Both the position numbers and the translations under genes were made by a program. Positions 12,301 to 25,581 of a stretch of 64,000 bases of DNA are shown piece after piece. The stretch spans positions 868,001 to 932,000 of the forward strand of contig JAFREQ010000030.1 of assembly GCA_025331565.1 (NCBI GenBank). The letters are read 5' to 3'. The notes beneath the pieces are model-generated. The model saw nothing but the letters and a program-made list of their open reading frames with translations, made no database searches and had not been told where the DNA came from. Numbering within the stretch: the stretch's first letter is position 1; each line of letters opens with the position of its first letter. The stretch is from Holacanthus passer. Lineage: Eukaryota; Chordata; Actinopteri; Pomacanthidae.

Positions 12301-15300
12301 GGCTGGTACTGAGTAGTGATCTGAGCAGGTCTGGGGGTTTTTTGCAATCACAATCTTGTACCTAACTTCATGAAACTGATTAGGATCATTTATCTTTGTG
12401 CAAGATAACATCAGATTATAACTCTACATGACTTGACTATAAGTGGAAGTTACAAGTTTTACATAGTGACATTAAATTACTGCAATAAATGAGCAGAGCA
12501 GAACAGAAAACAATGGGAGTTCCTGCTGTGATAATACAGTTCAAGTGACAGAATAATAACTGCTGGCAAAAATGAGGCAATGTTGCTGAATTTTATAGCA
12601 AGAGTGACTAGGAAACTGTTTTTAATGAGGATCATTCTGTCTTGCTGATATCTGATACACTTAGTAAGGTTAACATTGATCTCAATTCATCCAACCTATA
12701 TTTAAATCTTGAGGAATCATTGAGGGCATGGCCTCATTTCCAATGATGTGAGAGTACAGTTAAAACAGAATACATAAACATAATCAACAAGAAAACAAAC
12801 AAACAACAACAGAACACAGTTAAATAGATTGTAATCATGGTTTTAAATCGAACTGTAGGTACAGTTGTGTTAAGTTATAATGTGTGTTGTAAAATGTTTC
12901 AAGTGTGCAGCACAAAATCCAAATCCAAGTTTTTCCAAATCCAGTGTTTGACTTTGAGGATTAGCAAATCATTTGACAGATAGTGACTAAGGGACCAGTT
13001 TAAAAAGGAAGTGTTATATGATGGCATGTTACCATTTAGACCTTTATAGATGAATAGAATCTAATGCCTGTCACATCTGACTGTTAGGGATGCCGACCCA
13101 ACCTTTTCATATCTCTATACAGATATCCATCATGTTTGATAACTATGTCCATGAATCTAGCAGCACACTGCACTTTTAGTGTTAAGCTTGACCCTGTTTT
13201 CCACCGTCCACACAGGAGGTCCACCCACTTAGATCTCTTTGAATCCTCTTATATGTTCAGTATGGTGATCAGTTTCACTTTGATTCCTTGTTCAAGAACA
13301 TGAAAGCCATCTGAATGAAGATCCTTGTCTCATTATTACCAGCATCTGTCTTCCACAACTGCCTGCATGTTGTATGAAGGCCTTCAATTTTAAACAGCAG
13401 GAATGTGTTCAGTCTGAAGCCTGAATACAAACTCAACATCCTGTCATTGCCCCAATTAATTCTTGGTCTCTAGCACCAGGTTGATGCAAGGTAATAGTTA
13501 CAAACATTAAACTGGCCACTTACATGTCTGAACTATACACAGACAGCCAGTTTATATAGTCCCCCTGCACGTGGTGGAGACGGTCGCATTCTTGGCAGGA
13601 CAAATTGGACACACACTGTTCACAGTTCCATGACAAATTGATGAGTTACTCCTCTCTGCCCTTTTGTCGTCACTGAACTCTGTTATCATGGATAGAATCC
13701 TCACTCTATAGCCTCACTGTTTAATAGGTTAATCCATTGATCACTGGTAATACTAGAACTATTCATACAAGTTAAAATCAACTTTTATTTTGAGATCTTT
13801 CAGATTTCAGAGTGAGTGACTTGTGTCTCTTTAGATAATTGAGGTTTAATGTGATGGAATCTCCACAGCAGCTCGATCTCAGTGGATTTTACTGAGGAAT
13901 GTTGTCCCTTCCAGGAAGCATGCAGTTTATGATTCCCTCCTTATTTACTTACATTTGATTGTGACTGTGTGGGCTCGTACTTCCTGTTTACGCTAAAAAA
14001 AAATCACATGAATATGGCCGCTCCCAGGCACAGTCATCTTTTCATCCAGCGTACACCAAACACTGTGGAAATTGCAAGACTAATGTTGATATTTGGACAT
14101 GTGGAACTGTGGGAAATAGTTAATCATGTGGTGATTTTCATGATTTCATGGCCACCATTTTTATACTCTAGGTCTGTTTGATGTATGTGAGAGGATACAA
14201 ATGAAATCTTGTTCTGCTTTCTTCTTAAGTTACTGGGATGATCACATACTGTTGAGGTATTTTTTTTTACCTTTGTGACGGTAAAATGTGATTTATTGGA
14301 TGGATATTTGGGAGCATGGGATAACATCTTGTAATTCCACATGGTCTGTATAAATTGTGTTTATTTATTTTTCCCTGTTGGACAATGTTAAATTAACTTC
14401 CATTTTTCTTTCTTCCACCAGTACATTAAAGACTTCTACAATGAGACGTTGATAGAAGATTACGACTTTAGTCCAGATGAGGAGCTCCTCACCGTCTTGT
14501 ACTCCCTCACCGTGTCCATCTTTGCTATTGGTGGGATGAGCGGGGCCCTGCTGGTGGGCAGACTCGTCACCAAATATGGAAGGTTAGTGTGTGTGTGTGG
14601 ATAACTTTTGAGGTGCAAAACACATGGTCAGTGAATATTTGCTCTTATGCTTTGAGAAAGTTGAGTAGAGGGATCACTGTGTGTCCAAACAGGAAAGGGA
14701 CGCTGGTGAGAGCCACGGTGCTGGTGTTTATAGGAGGAACTCTTATGGGCTTCAGCAGGTGGTGCAGGATGCCTGCGATGGTCATTCTTGGACGCTTCAT
14801 CACAGGAGTACACTCAGGTAGGCCTGCCTGTTTCCTGAATTATTCACGATGTGTCACATTCATCCTTGACATAAAACGATGCAAACAGTGGCATTTCTTT
14901 TTTTGCAGATGAAAAGAAGCAAAGCTACAGTAACACATTAGAGAGATTAATAAGAAGCTGCGTGTTTTGTGTACTATAGCTTATGTAGAGCTGTTTAATG
15001 TGCTTTTGTGGATTTGCAGTTGTTTCATCAGAATGAGCCATTCTTTATCTTGAAAGTGATTCTAATGTCTTCTAATGATTTTGTTCATTAGGCCTTTTTG
15101 GAATCTATTCGCCCATTTTTATCTTGTATTGAGTGGATTTTCATTCACTGTATAACAACTAGATATTAAACTGCTCATACTAAGGAACTACACTATAAAC
15201 AAATGCCTTTGAAAATGAAGCTTGTAAAATCCTGACCCCCCCGATCCCTCATATATTCATAAAGTACAACATATCAGACTTTGTCAGGGATAGTGCGATA

Positions 15301-18300
15301 AAGCCATGTAATTATTTGCATCTTTGCTCTTATGTTTTCACAGTGCACCAACCTTTATCAAGTTGGAGACAGGCATTTAATATCTGACATTAAGAAAAAT
15401 ACACAGTTGTAACTAAAAACTACAACATCAAATTTTATTATTATCAGGAAGCAGATACTAAAAAATATCCCAAAAAAAGAAATCAGCTTGTGTTTAACAT
15501 TTATTTAAGCGAAAATCAGATTGAATATTAATATGAAAATGAAACACACATTTACAAAAAAAAATAAACATACATTTAAGGCCATGGTAATCACACTTTT
15601 TTTCCCACAGGTATCTCTCTCAGTGTGGTGCCGATGTACCTCGGCGAGATTGCCCCCAAGAACCTGCGAGGTTTCCTGGGCCTCGTGCCCAGCATTCACA
15701 TTTGTCTCGGAGTCTTCATCGCTCAGGTCCTGGGACTCGATGAACTGCTGGGAAAGGTACAAGCATCATGTTGTCCAAACACTACACAGGTCTGCTCTGT
15801 AACACTAAATGTTCTAAAGGTTATGTTCTCTTTTATCCTCCATCTATCTATCTATATTGTGTTGGAAATACACATCAGGTGGTTGATTTTCTTCCCAGAC
15901 CCGACCTTGAAACGTGTATTATCACAAACTATGGCACATTCACACATCACTTATAAGCATAAATGGCATGATACAGCATGTGAACACACTGTTGAGCAAT
16001 AATTAGATAATTATTAATATAACATGTGCAGCTGGTCCTGTAGCTTTCCTCCTCCTCCCGTTCATGTTTTCTCTGCCTGTATCTGGTAGAACTGGATGAG
16101 GTGATGCTCTTTCCATCTGTCTGATACAGTGTGTACAGTGATTCATCAGGGGTTGCTGATGTACGGAGCAGATGCACAGAAAAATGAAGCTAAACTATGA
16201 CTTAAAAATCTGCTTTTCTGTTCGTCCCATGTCACATTTACATTATTTTAAGAGCACTTACTTATTAGAGATGATTAGTAAAAGCTGCTCATTGTTACAT
16301 TTAGTAAGGTGTCATGTTTTTTTTCTTCCACACAGGAGGAGCACTGGCCTCTGCTCCTGTCCCTGGTGGTGTTTCCTACCATGATCCAGCTGATGCTGCT
16401 GCCCTGGTTTCCAGAGAGTCCACGGTACCTGTTGATAGAGAAGGGAAATGTTCACGCCACCATTGCAGGTTAGACAATGTACTTTATTGTTTTTCTCTTT
16501 AAATTAGGAGACTGTCATAATTTCTCTGAACAACCCGTAGTTCTTCTTCACATTTTTTAAACATCATTCAAAGATCATGATGATCATGATCCTCTTGAAC
16601 TTTCATTTAATGTGAGCACTGGTGTCTCTGCAAGCTGGTAAAGGCTTCTCTTTCTGTCCTCTAGCCCTGAAGCGGTATCGTACCAAAGGAAACATCCAGG
16701 CGGAGATCGAGGAGATGCAGGAGGAACAGCGCTCTCTGTCCTCAGTCCAGACCATCTCTGTTCGCAGCCTGATCACCGATCACTGTGTTCGCTGGCAGGT
16801 CATCACCATTGCGGTGGTCAACATCGGCATGCAGCTGTCTGGCATTGATGCAGTAAGTGTGAACGGCATTGTGGGCCTGTTGTCCTTTCTGTCTTTGTGT
16901 GCTCATATTTTGGTGGTGCAGAGACTGTGTAGTTATGTGAAAGCGAGAGCTCATATTGCTATAGTTCCCAGCTGTGCTCCACCTATCTGCACCTCCTCCT
17001 GTCTATACATCACAGTCCCGCATGCAGCCACTGAGTGACTTAGCAGGGGGCAACAGGACCACGCCTCATTATCTCCTGGTCCTCTCTGTTAGTGTTAGCC
17101 CACATAAGACGGCCCGCCCATCCACACACAAAGTCGAACGCATCTTTGTTCCCCCTTTCCTCCATGTGGATGGAAGCTCCATGCATGCTGGCTCACATGC
17201 TAATACCATTTCCCAGCAGGGGTACACCCCACTGAGTCCCACTGTCCCAGCTGTTTCAGATGGGAACACTGGAAGGCTTCAAACATTCAGATGAACCCAT
17301 GTGTCTAAACTCCGTGTGGATGAGTTTAAAGTGAAAACGTTCCAAAGATCTTGGGCATTTATAATTTTATAAATACAATCCACTCTCCACTCAATCTTCA
17401 TCTTTGGCAAAGGAAGATGTTACAAAATGATGCCAGCGAGATGTCTTTCACAGGGTGTGTAACGCTGAGTTATTACGAGGATCTGGAACCACTCTACCAA
17501 GGGCAGAATCTTGAAAGAACAATTTTTTCCTGCACTTCATTTCCCCATCCATCAATCTTTAAATTACTCCAGAGCTGTCTGGGCATTCACATCATTAAGT
17601 AGCAGCTCCGCTTTTTTTTTTCAAGGTCTTTTGTTATGAACAGACAACAATTAAACAGACTATATACAACATTACACATATTTTTTTGTTTTTGTCCCCC
17701 TCCCAATAAGACAAAACTACAGTAAGTGCATGCATTCATAATTATTCATAATTATCAATTATGACCCAAAAAGGAGAAATTCATAGCTGGAGAAAAGCAT
17801 AGCATAGATAAATAGCATAGAATGATACGACTGGTCCTTTGATTGAATAACTAACCTTTTCCAGCTAAATGTAATGCATGACCTCCTTACACTAATGTCC
17901 GTATACTGGTGTCAGTGGGTCCTTCCACTTGAACAGAATCCTTCTCCAGCAAGGAGAGAACTGAAGGCTATCATATCACATTGATATTAAAAACTGAAGG
18001 GTAGAGACTTTTAACATGAGAAATGAGTGATGAATATGTGGTGAAAAAGGGTCAAGGTCAAGATGATTCTGCTGACTGCAAAGCTGTCTGATTGGAGAGA
18101 AGAGGAGAGGAGCACTGTGGAAATATAGGGTGCTGAGAAAGACAGGCTGTTCAGTTCCAAAGCATTGAAAGTAAGCAATTTGTTATACTCTTGTCATGAA
18201 GTAAAGCTCATTGCACTCAGTCCCCTCTCTTACAATAATTTATTGAGATAACTTCTAGGTTTAGTGACATTAGAGTGGTATCGCTACAATTTGCAGATGA

Positions 18301-21300
18301 TGCTGTCCTATTGTGGTTCTGTGGTGAAAGTGTCACCAAGGTCATGGTCCTCTCCTTCGGTTATGGTGTCTGGTTAATTTCAGGCAGAACAAGGGAAGCT
18401 AGTGGGAAATGGAGAAGTTAAAGTAACACAATTAAAAATAAAAATAATTGTAGAATAATGCCAACTGCTAAATAGTTTCAAGTAGACCCCAAAGTCTGAC
18501 TGGCCTGAAAATCAAGAAACTTTGATTTACAGGCCAGTCATCATTCTGTCACCTAGGTAGTGATGACAGGGTGAACTGATTTCAACACAGCTCACTCTCA
18601 AAAATGACGGACAAGAGGAGCTAGATGAAGACCCTGGAGTTTAGAGGATTCAGATTAGTCGCTTCAGACAGGTGCAGAAAGCCCTTAAGGTGCCTCTGGC
18701 TGTGTAATTGGGAGGAGACCTTGTTGTACACCCAGATGCACCAGAGGGACTACATCAGTCAGCTGCTCCAGGAACAGCTTGGGTTCGGCCTTGAAGTGCT
18801 GAAGGAGGTCTCAGAGGGAAATGTGCCAGGGCTGCTGTGCTTACCCAGTTTATCTAGAATAGGACTCTGGATCTCAGAATGAAGGGGACGACTGAAAAAT
18901 AAAATAATTACGTACTGAAATGTTGGTGACACCAGCATTTTTGTGTGTTAATGTGTATAAAAGCAAAATGTCTAATCTGATAGACATAACACAGGTTTCT
19001 GTTTAAGGTAGATTTCAGTTCAGTGAGGAAGAACTGTAGCCCATTAGTATATAATTTTACAAGACCATTCATATGTTTAGAACAATACAACTGGTCCCAA
19101 TTCTTTCACTTTTTATGTTTTCTGCTTTGATATAGGCGGGTGTGTGTTTGCATACTTCAAAGCTGCAATGGTGATGAAATAGTGTACGTATGGTTACTAA
19201 ATCAACAAGACAGCATTTAACTGCACCAATTGCAATCTCGTCCACACCTCATCAATGATGGATGTTGCATCAGCAAGTGTGATTAATGAGAATACACAAA
19301 TTAATTTCAAGGGGAGCACTTGTCAGAAGTCCATACTGATGAAACGCTGTATCTCAAATGCATGAGTGATGGGCGGCGTGATGATAATGATCACTATGAT
19401 GAATCACGTGGAAATGCCAAATAAGCAGAGTGACTTTTTGGCTCCTCATGAAAAAAAAGACAAACTTTGAGTTTCAAAGCATCAGTCTTTGTGTGCGTGT
19501 GTCTGTCTATGGTCCGACACATTCATCGTGTTAATAAACGTCATGTCACTGTCAATTTCAGATCTGGTTCTACACAAATGACATATTTAAGAATGCAGGG
19601 ATCCCAGAACCTCATATTCAGTACACAACAGTGGGAACGGGTGCCATTGAGGTCATCTCTGGGATGCTCGGGGTGAGTAGACATGATCATGCGAAGATGA
19701 AATTATTATATCACAATGATATTTAACATGGTACTTAAATAACCAACCGATTACTGGATCCAATGTGAGGATTTTCTTCATGTTATATAAAATTAATAAT
19801 ATATAATTGTTTCAGCTCTAATAATACACTGTTTAAGGCTAATTTTGAATGTATGTTCTAAGTGAAAACAATTTGTTATATTGTTATATTATATATTATT
19901 ATTATAAATTCACCTCTTTTATTTCTATCCACTTTTGGACTGATGTCTTTCTCTGTTTGGGGAATCAACTCTTTATCCACAGAACATGAACATGGTGAAC
20001 TGCTATTATTAACATAGCTGAAGCTGTTTGAAGATGTATCAGTCATGTAGTCATGAATGATCAGATACTTTTCATCAAGATTTTATGTTTTTTTTAATTG
20101 TGTCATTGTTTGTGTTGTCTTTATTGATCTGTATGTATGCATTGGTGTTATGCATGCTGGCTCACTGTCATAACTTACAGGGACACTTGATGGAAGTGAG
20201 CCATCTTTAACAACTGTGCTTGTTTGACAAGTCAAAAGATGACAAAAAAAGATCTTCATGACTTCACCTGACTTACTTGTTAATTTATCGGGGAAATCAC
20301 ATGAAATTAACTAACGTCAGTGTGATGTTTATGTGTCAGATTTGGCCAAATGGCACCAGTAAATATGAAATGGGTTGAAATGATCAGAGGATAAAAAGTC
20401 AGCTGTTTCTTGCTTCTTGATGATGCATCATGTTGTGAGTCGATCACAACATTTCTTGCCTCTTGGTCTGTTTTGCAGTGTTTTACTATCGAGCGTCTGG
20501 GCAGAAGACCTCTGATGATTGGTGGCTTCCTCTTCATGGGACTCTGCTGTCTTGGGATCACAGTGTCTGTCCTCTTCCAGGTACAGTGTCACTGATGTCC
20601 TGCTCCTCTAGGAATATATTACATTAACTTGCAAATTGTGACATAGGGCATTCAGTATATTGTTTTAAGTGAGGCTAAGGACATTAGCAAATTTACATAA
20701 TTATTTACATAAATGAAATCTGTGTCTAATTTAAGGTTGGTTCCCTTTTGTGAAAAAGAACAACCCCCAAAACCAAACAAACAGAAAAACCCCAACATAT
20801 AACAATAGGTGAACAAAGAAGCTGATTTTGCTTGCTGTAATCTTTTCTCCTGTTCATACCAATGTAAGTGGTGGGGGACAAATCCACAGTCCTCATTCTG
20901 TGCAAAAATGTAATCAAACGTTTATCTGAAGCTTAGGAGGCCTCGGGAGTCTGACTTAAACAAATCAAGTGGGTATCTTGCAAAATTAGTCTTTTTAGTA
21001 TTGAATTTCATGTTTGTGTCTCCCTGTTGAGCGGCAGCAAAAGGATAGTAAAAGGAGTGCATTTTGTACTAAAAGGGCTGGAAGATGTCTGCTTGATTTG
21101 TGTAACTCAAACAGATGAAACCTCCTATGAGCTTCAAGTAAACCTTTTATTACATTTTTTTTGCAGGAAAGGAGAACTGATTTTGCCCCCATCACTTTAA
21201 TTGAAATAATTGAAAGGAGGGATCTCTTGATGGCTGGTATCAACTGGAAGAATGAAAAAAAAACTCTTTCAGTGTTCATACTATTGTTTTAAGACAGATT

Positions 21301-24300
21301 TGAAAGATTGTGAATAAAATGATGCAAATTTATATTAGATCATTAGTATATAAAAAAGTGCTCTTCATTAAATAGTGATCTGAGTGAAGTTTGGAAAACA
21401 CCTTTTTACTTATTGTTAATACTAAAAACAAGAAAGCATAAATGTCAGGAGCCCTGCACTGTACAAATCATGTCACTAATGTGAAGCGTGCAATCAGAAA
21501 GCTTCAATACAGGAATCATTATGAAAAAGTGTTTAAACCTCATGACATCAGCCTCATGAACTGTGTTTGACCAATCACAGGCGCAGGTGTCCTTCATGTC
21601 CTACATCAGTGTGGGCTGCGTTGTTGGGATTATTGCTGGCTTCTGCATAGGTCCAGGTGAGCACTTCTATCATATCTAACCTCTCTGCATCCCACTTTGA
21701 AACCTCTGTTTAAAACCTTTCAAAGAACATTTGCAGTCCATACATACATCCTGCACTAGATTCGGGCTGCACTGTGTGTAAGATAACACTGCTCCCTGCT
21801 GGAAGATTGCACAACAGCAGGCACCACATCTGAAACCCAGCAACACTCCTTCCCTGCTCCTCCTCTGACTGTGAAGAGATATTGTATTTCATTAGTCTTG
21901 TAAATTAGGAAATCATAACTGCCACACTACATCCATTCCCACAGCCATTTGTACCCTGGATGAGTTGAGTGAAGTGAATTAAGAGGCAATAGTTTACAAC
22001 TTTAGGAGCCACGTTGAGTGGACCTGCGAGGATGATGAATTAGAATGAATCTGGTTTACATAGCGTCATTCGTCAAGCCAGCGAAATCTATACCTCAGCA
22101 TGCGGACGAGGATTTCTGTTGCTGCAATTAGACTTTTAATGGCTCATTGTTCATAAGCTAGCCGTGATGAATACGGTTTCTTTCAGACGAAACCTTTGCG
22201 CGCGCACAATGACGACCCCCCCTCCTCCTCCCATACGTACCACAGATGTTGACAAATTATGGCATAGTTATTGGTTTGACGATATTAAACCTTCCTCTCT
22301 GCAATTATCATGCACAGATAATGAGGACATCGTTTGGAAAGCTCATCATTAGAGCATATTAATGCATATTTCTCCTTCATAGCTTTCACTTCTAACAATG
22401 AAGAATTATGCGTTTAAAGCTAAGACAACATCTCATAGATCCTGCATATCAAACTAATGAATAGCTAAAGTCCTGGAGAAGCTATTCTGTTTCTTGTGGT
22501 TCGGCGTTGGACTTTTGCCAAGTCGAGAAACAGCCTCCTCTCTTGTCAATCCACGATCACTGAGTAATAATGAAGACATAATGAAGTACACGTAGGAAAA
22601 AGAAGTGTAATATAACAGCGCTGGGGTTTGAGAAATGCTTATCATTTGTTATATGATGTTTTGTTTATTTTGAATGACTGCCAAAGAATAGTCCTGAGTG
22701 GGAATATTGATAAACTAATTGATGAATGAAGACGCTGTTGTTAATTTCACAACACCCAATAGATTCATGCAGCTGTAGTGGTTAAATGTGATTTGTATTA
22801 TGACAGCTTGATAGGATGCCTAGTTAGATCAGACCAATGGATGAACCGTATGTGGAGCGAACCATGACTGATTGAGATGGTTGCTTTGGTTAAAATATGT
22901 CCTTTTAGAATGATGCAGATTTGTTTCTTTGTGTCTTGTGTGTAGCTGGCGTGCCTTTCCTCATCACTGCAGAGCTGTTTAAGCAGTCACACCGACCGGC
23001 TGCTTACACACTGGCCGGCTGCCTCAACTGGTTGTCCAACTTCACCATCGGCTTCGTCTTTCCCTTCCTAGAGGTCAGATCCAACTCCAATTCTACTTTC
23101 AGTTCTGTTAACGCTGAGTCGAATTCAGATAATTCTGCTCACAAGTATTTGATTTTGAAATCTTCATCCTGAAATGAACAAAATGTGTGTGAAATTCATT
23201 GCAGATCTAATGGGTGGATTCTGGGGTTTTAGTGCCCAAAATACTTCAGGTTTATTGTTAAAGAGCATCTTATCTACCTAAAGGTTTTTATTTTATTTCT
23301 TTAGACTAGTTGACAACACGAATTTCAAGTTCATCTTGACATTGCATCCAGGATCTGTTGTGGCTCCATTTGCAGTGTCAGACACATTATGATATGGCTA
23401 TTATGATACGAGCTGTCTGGTTTTGTTTGAATAGAGGCGACTCCCCAAATACCAATAAAATTGCCAATTAAAATGGCGACCTTGCTGCCTCTCATTGTCC
23501 TCAGCTTTGTTCTAGTCGAACAGACACAAAGTCAAGAGGACAATGATCTGTCCCAGGAAAGTGACGATAGATTGACTGCATGAATTCTGGCCATGAATGT
23601 TAAAAACATCAAAATTTTTCTGTTTTCATTTCACAGAAAACATGAACATAGAACCGCTTATCAAAGCCAGATTTTTACTTGAAGCCATGCTAGCAGTTTC
23701 CCCCTGCTTCCAGTCTTTGTGCTAAGCTATGCTAAACATCCTATCTTGGACAATTTTTATACTGAACTCAGTGAAGAACTTGATCTGAAGACAAAGCCTT
23801 CGACTGCTCTAATAAATATTTTCCCTTTAACAGTGGCTCAAATACTTATGTGCGATGAAAAAGGTGCAGTTTGTAGTGATCAACCCACAGATACACAAGT
23901 ATTACCCAGCTGTGCAGTTCGACTCAACTCTATTGACTTTTTAGCATTATCCAGCTGATTGTTTGGTTTTGGACATGACTCGGAATAAATGCTAATGTAA
24001 ACGGGAAAAAATCATTGTTGCCTCAACAATTCCAAGTCTCTTGTTTTCAAGTTAGCAAATCCATTAATATTGTAACAGACTGGGTGACATGTTGGTGTTA
24101 ACTGTTATGGTTTAGTGTCACTTACGTTAAGACTGTGTCACGTTCAGCCAAGGAAAAAAGAATTTCTTGATGCAGTTACTGAATTTTCCAGAAGATCAGT
24201 GAACATGAAGCCTGTCAGTCATCTTAGTTGCCTATAGTATAACAGTGATGTGTGTGAGATGATACCTGTGATTGGCAGACAGAGAGTTTGAAGATCATGT

Positions 24301-24711
24301 GTTAGTCTACGAAAGAGAGAGAGATGAAGTTAAATGCAAATGCAGAGATGAAGACCATCAGATGTCAACATCAAATGTATGTCCTCAGACAATTTCCACT
24401 TTGTAAAGAAAATCAGGACTGTATTTGTTTTCTTTGGTCACGTGTATCATTTTATTCAAACACTGTTCTTCCTCCCACCACAGATGGCGACAGGTCCTTA
24501 CTGTTACCTGATCTTCTGTGCAATCTGCTTGGGAGTGGCCATCTACACCATCTTCATTATTCCTGAGACCAAGAACAAAACCTTTATGGAGATCAGCCAG
24601 ATGTTCGCTGCCAAGAACAACATCCTCAAAGAAGAGTTGACTCCCAATGGTCATCTCAAATTGGATCTGATGAACGGCTACGGCACCCTTGGCCAGCACA
24701 ATGAAAAATAA
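6887..24711 (+). CDS. slc2a15: Solute carrier family 2 member 15 (class II GLUT-type facilitative sugar transporter)
   Basis: Twelve coding exons join in frame: 6887-6931, 8605-8703, 14422-14582, 14693-14817, 15611-15756, 16336-16468, 16665-16852, 19562-19672, 20479-20580, 21581-21656, 22946-23073, 24484-24711; all introns are GT-AG. The product is 513 aa, a normal length for the family, and should be a 12-helix plasma-membrane transporter. Motifs: a first helix with YGYN (36-39), an N-glycosylation sequon N55-E-T, GRLVTKYGRK (about 94-103), LGRFITG (134-140), PMYLGEIAPKNLRG (151-164), PESPRYLL (218-225), MQLSGIDA in helix 7 (292-299), ERLGRRPL (341-348), GPAGVPF...RPAAY (394-416), NWLSNF (423-428) and PETKNKTF (465-472). 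The tryptophan equivalent to GLUT1 W388 is F400; W424 matches W412. The paralog (a or b) is not certain. In medaka the b copy is needed for leucophores and xanthophores. Substrate cannot be read from sequence. Confidence 0.92.
9277..9325. repeat. (CA)n microsatellite
   Basis: An uninterrupted AC dinucleotide tract of 49 bases lies in slc2a15 intron 2. Confidence 0.98.
11870..11958. repeat. 25-bp hairpin plus adjacent third copy of the arm
   Basis: Arms 11870-11894 and 11903-11927 are reverse complements with one mismatch and an 8-nt loop. Immediately after, about 11930-11958 repeats the left arm and loop in direct orientation (core 'agaggtctgatgatca' against 'agaggtcagatgatca'). The three related segments are therefore in the order direct, inverted, direct. 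It lies in slc2a15 intron 2. Confidence 0.9.
12073..12112 (+). mobile_element. Retroposon 3'-tail fragment
   Basis: The phrase 'gtaagtcgctttggataaaa' followed by 'gcg' and an A-rich end is, to my knowledge, a very common 3'-tail sequence of fish retroposons. Only the tail is recognisable here. Confidence 0.5.
18270..18890 (+). pseudogene. Decayed non-LTR (LINE) reverse-transcriptase remnant
   Basis: In slc2a15 intron 7, codons from 18284 read LQFADDAVLLWF, the FADD catalytic box of LINE reverse transcriptase. From about 18625 to 18880 an 85-codon frame (PLRCLWLCNWEE..., then a 'MHQRDYI..LL' stretch) resembles the C-terminal end of fish LINE ORF2. Between them the frame is broken and a foldback is inserted or formed (18497-18540). 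It is inactive. Clade (L2/Maui-like, Rex1 or another) is not resolved. Confidence 0.7.
18497..18540. repeat. 19-bp inverted repeat with 6-nt loop
   Basis: Positions 18497-18515 and 18522-18540 pair with one mismatch (TGACTGGCCTG... and ...CAGGCCAGTCA). It lies inside the decayed LINE region. Confidence 0.9.
21657..22945. promoter_or_regulatory. slc2a15 intron 10 with candidate conserved noncoding element
   Basis: About 21900-22720 is repeat-free and rich in homeodomain and POU/SOX-like cores (for example CAATTAGACTTTTAAT near 22125 and TTAATGCATAT near 22358). It carries no exon between the good splice sites at either end. Enhancers inside slc2a15a introns that drive fgf8a-like expression are known in zebrafish, so this intron is a prime candidate. 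Confidence 0.4.
23074..24483. other. slc2a15 intron 11, with a 10-bp inverted repeat of ATTGTCC-type sites
   Basis: CATTGTCCTC (23493-23502) and GAGGACAATG (23536-23545) are exact reverse complements 33 nt apart; each holds an ACAAT SOX-type core. The surrounding 23390-23620 is repeat-free. About 23690-23740 resembles an arm of the palindromic element family also seen at 37092 and 45147. I see nothing further. Confidence 0.5.
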
Positions 24712-25534
24712 GGAGCGAGGAGTTGGACCTACATGTAGATGATGGTTTCTTCTCTCAGTGTGTCCTCTTGGTTTGACTGAAGGAACCATAGCAGAGATAA
24801 AAAGGTGGACCTTCTGTGGCCATGAGGAGATCTGCTGCTTCATGTGAAACACAATCCTACACACAAAAGGAAACATAGACTTGTCTGACAGTTGTCATTT
24901 GCTATACACACAGTAATTCCTGTTTTAACAGTTAATCCCCAGTCAGAATGTAGCTCCTGTGCATCATGTGTGAGACAGAAGTCACGAGATCATGCGTTTC
25001 AAATCAACCATCAGGGACATTTTAATCCATTTCTCGGCATCTTAAAGCATTTTATATGGGAGCTGAGTTGGTATCTCACAGTGCTCTCACAAGTTTTAAT
25101 CCCTGCATTAGCTACACGTTCTTTGGCCACATCCCGTGATCACGTTATTGTTGATATTCAGTGTTGAATGCTGCCCGTTGTTGCTCAATGGAGAGCGAAT
25201 ATGTTTGACCCCTCTGAGGCAGAGCTTCCATCAGTGCACTGAAGGAAGGTATGGTATGGTCCTCTGATGAATTCACTTATAATATTTGATATTTACTGTT
25301 ACAGTATGTTTACAGTGTACAGCTCAAGGTGAATGTCTTGATCAAGAACTTGAGCTTCTGTTTGTTTTGTCTTTTTTCTCCTCTTTCAGTTTTGTGTCTC
25401 TTTTTACAAAAAGAGTTGGATATTGTGGCTACTGTAGTAGTTCTAATTTATCAATATTTCACAACAAAGTAGCTGTACATGTTTGTTCAGTCATTTTTTT
25501 AAACTGCTGTAAGTCAGTGACAATGAGAGAGTGA
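24712..25534 (+). other. Probable slc2a15 3' untranslated region
   Basis: This follows the TAA stop directly, with no open frame of note. The first plausible polyadenylation signals are ATTAAA at 25554-25559, which may belong to a retroposon tail, and AATAAA near 25890. The transcript end is therefore not fixed. Confidence 0.4.
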
Positions 25535-25581
25535 ATTTCCCCACTGAGGGACAATTAAAGGAATATCGTATCTTATCTTAA
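25535..25581 (+). mobile_element. Retroposon tail ending in a TATCT-type microsatellite
   Basis: The sequence 'ccccactgagggacaattaa' leads into a short TCTTA/TATCT run. The same tail type recurs at 56595-56642 and, inverted, at 63663-63745, each bordered by a short tandem repeat as expected of 3' ends of non-LTR elements. Confidence 0.6.

Larger units (their letters stand above)
8704..14421. other. slc2a15 intron 2 (5.7 kb)
   Basis: This is the longest intron of the gene. It contains a CA microsatellite (9277-9325), a hairpin/direct-repeat cluster (11870-11958) and a retroposon-tail fragment (about 12075-12110). I see no exon of another gene. The remainder is AT-rich with no feature I can support. 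Confidence 0.7.

Noticed and set aside
24385..24876. 163-codon minus-strand frame
   Set aside because: It is the antisense shadow of the last slc2a15 exon.
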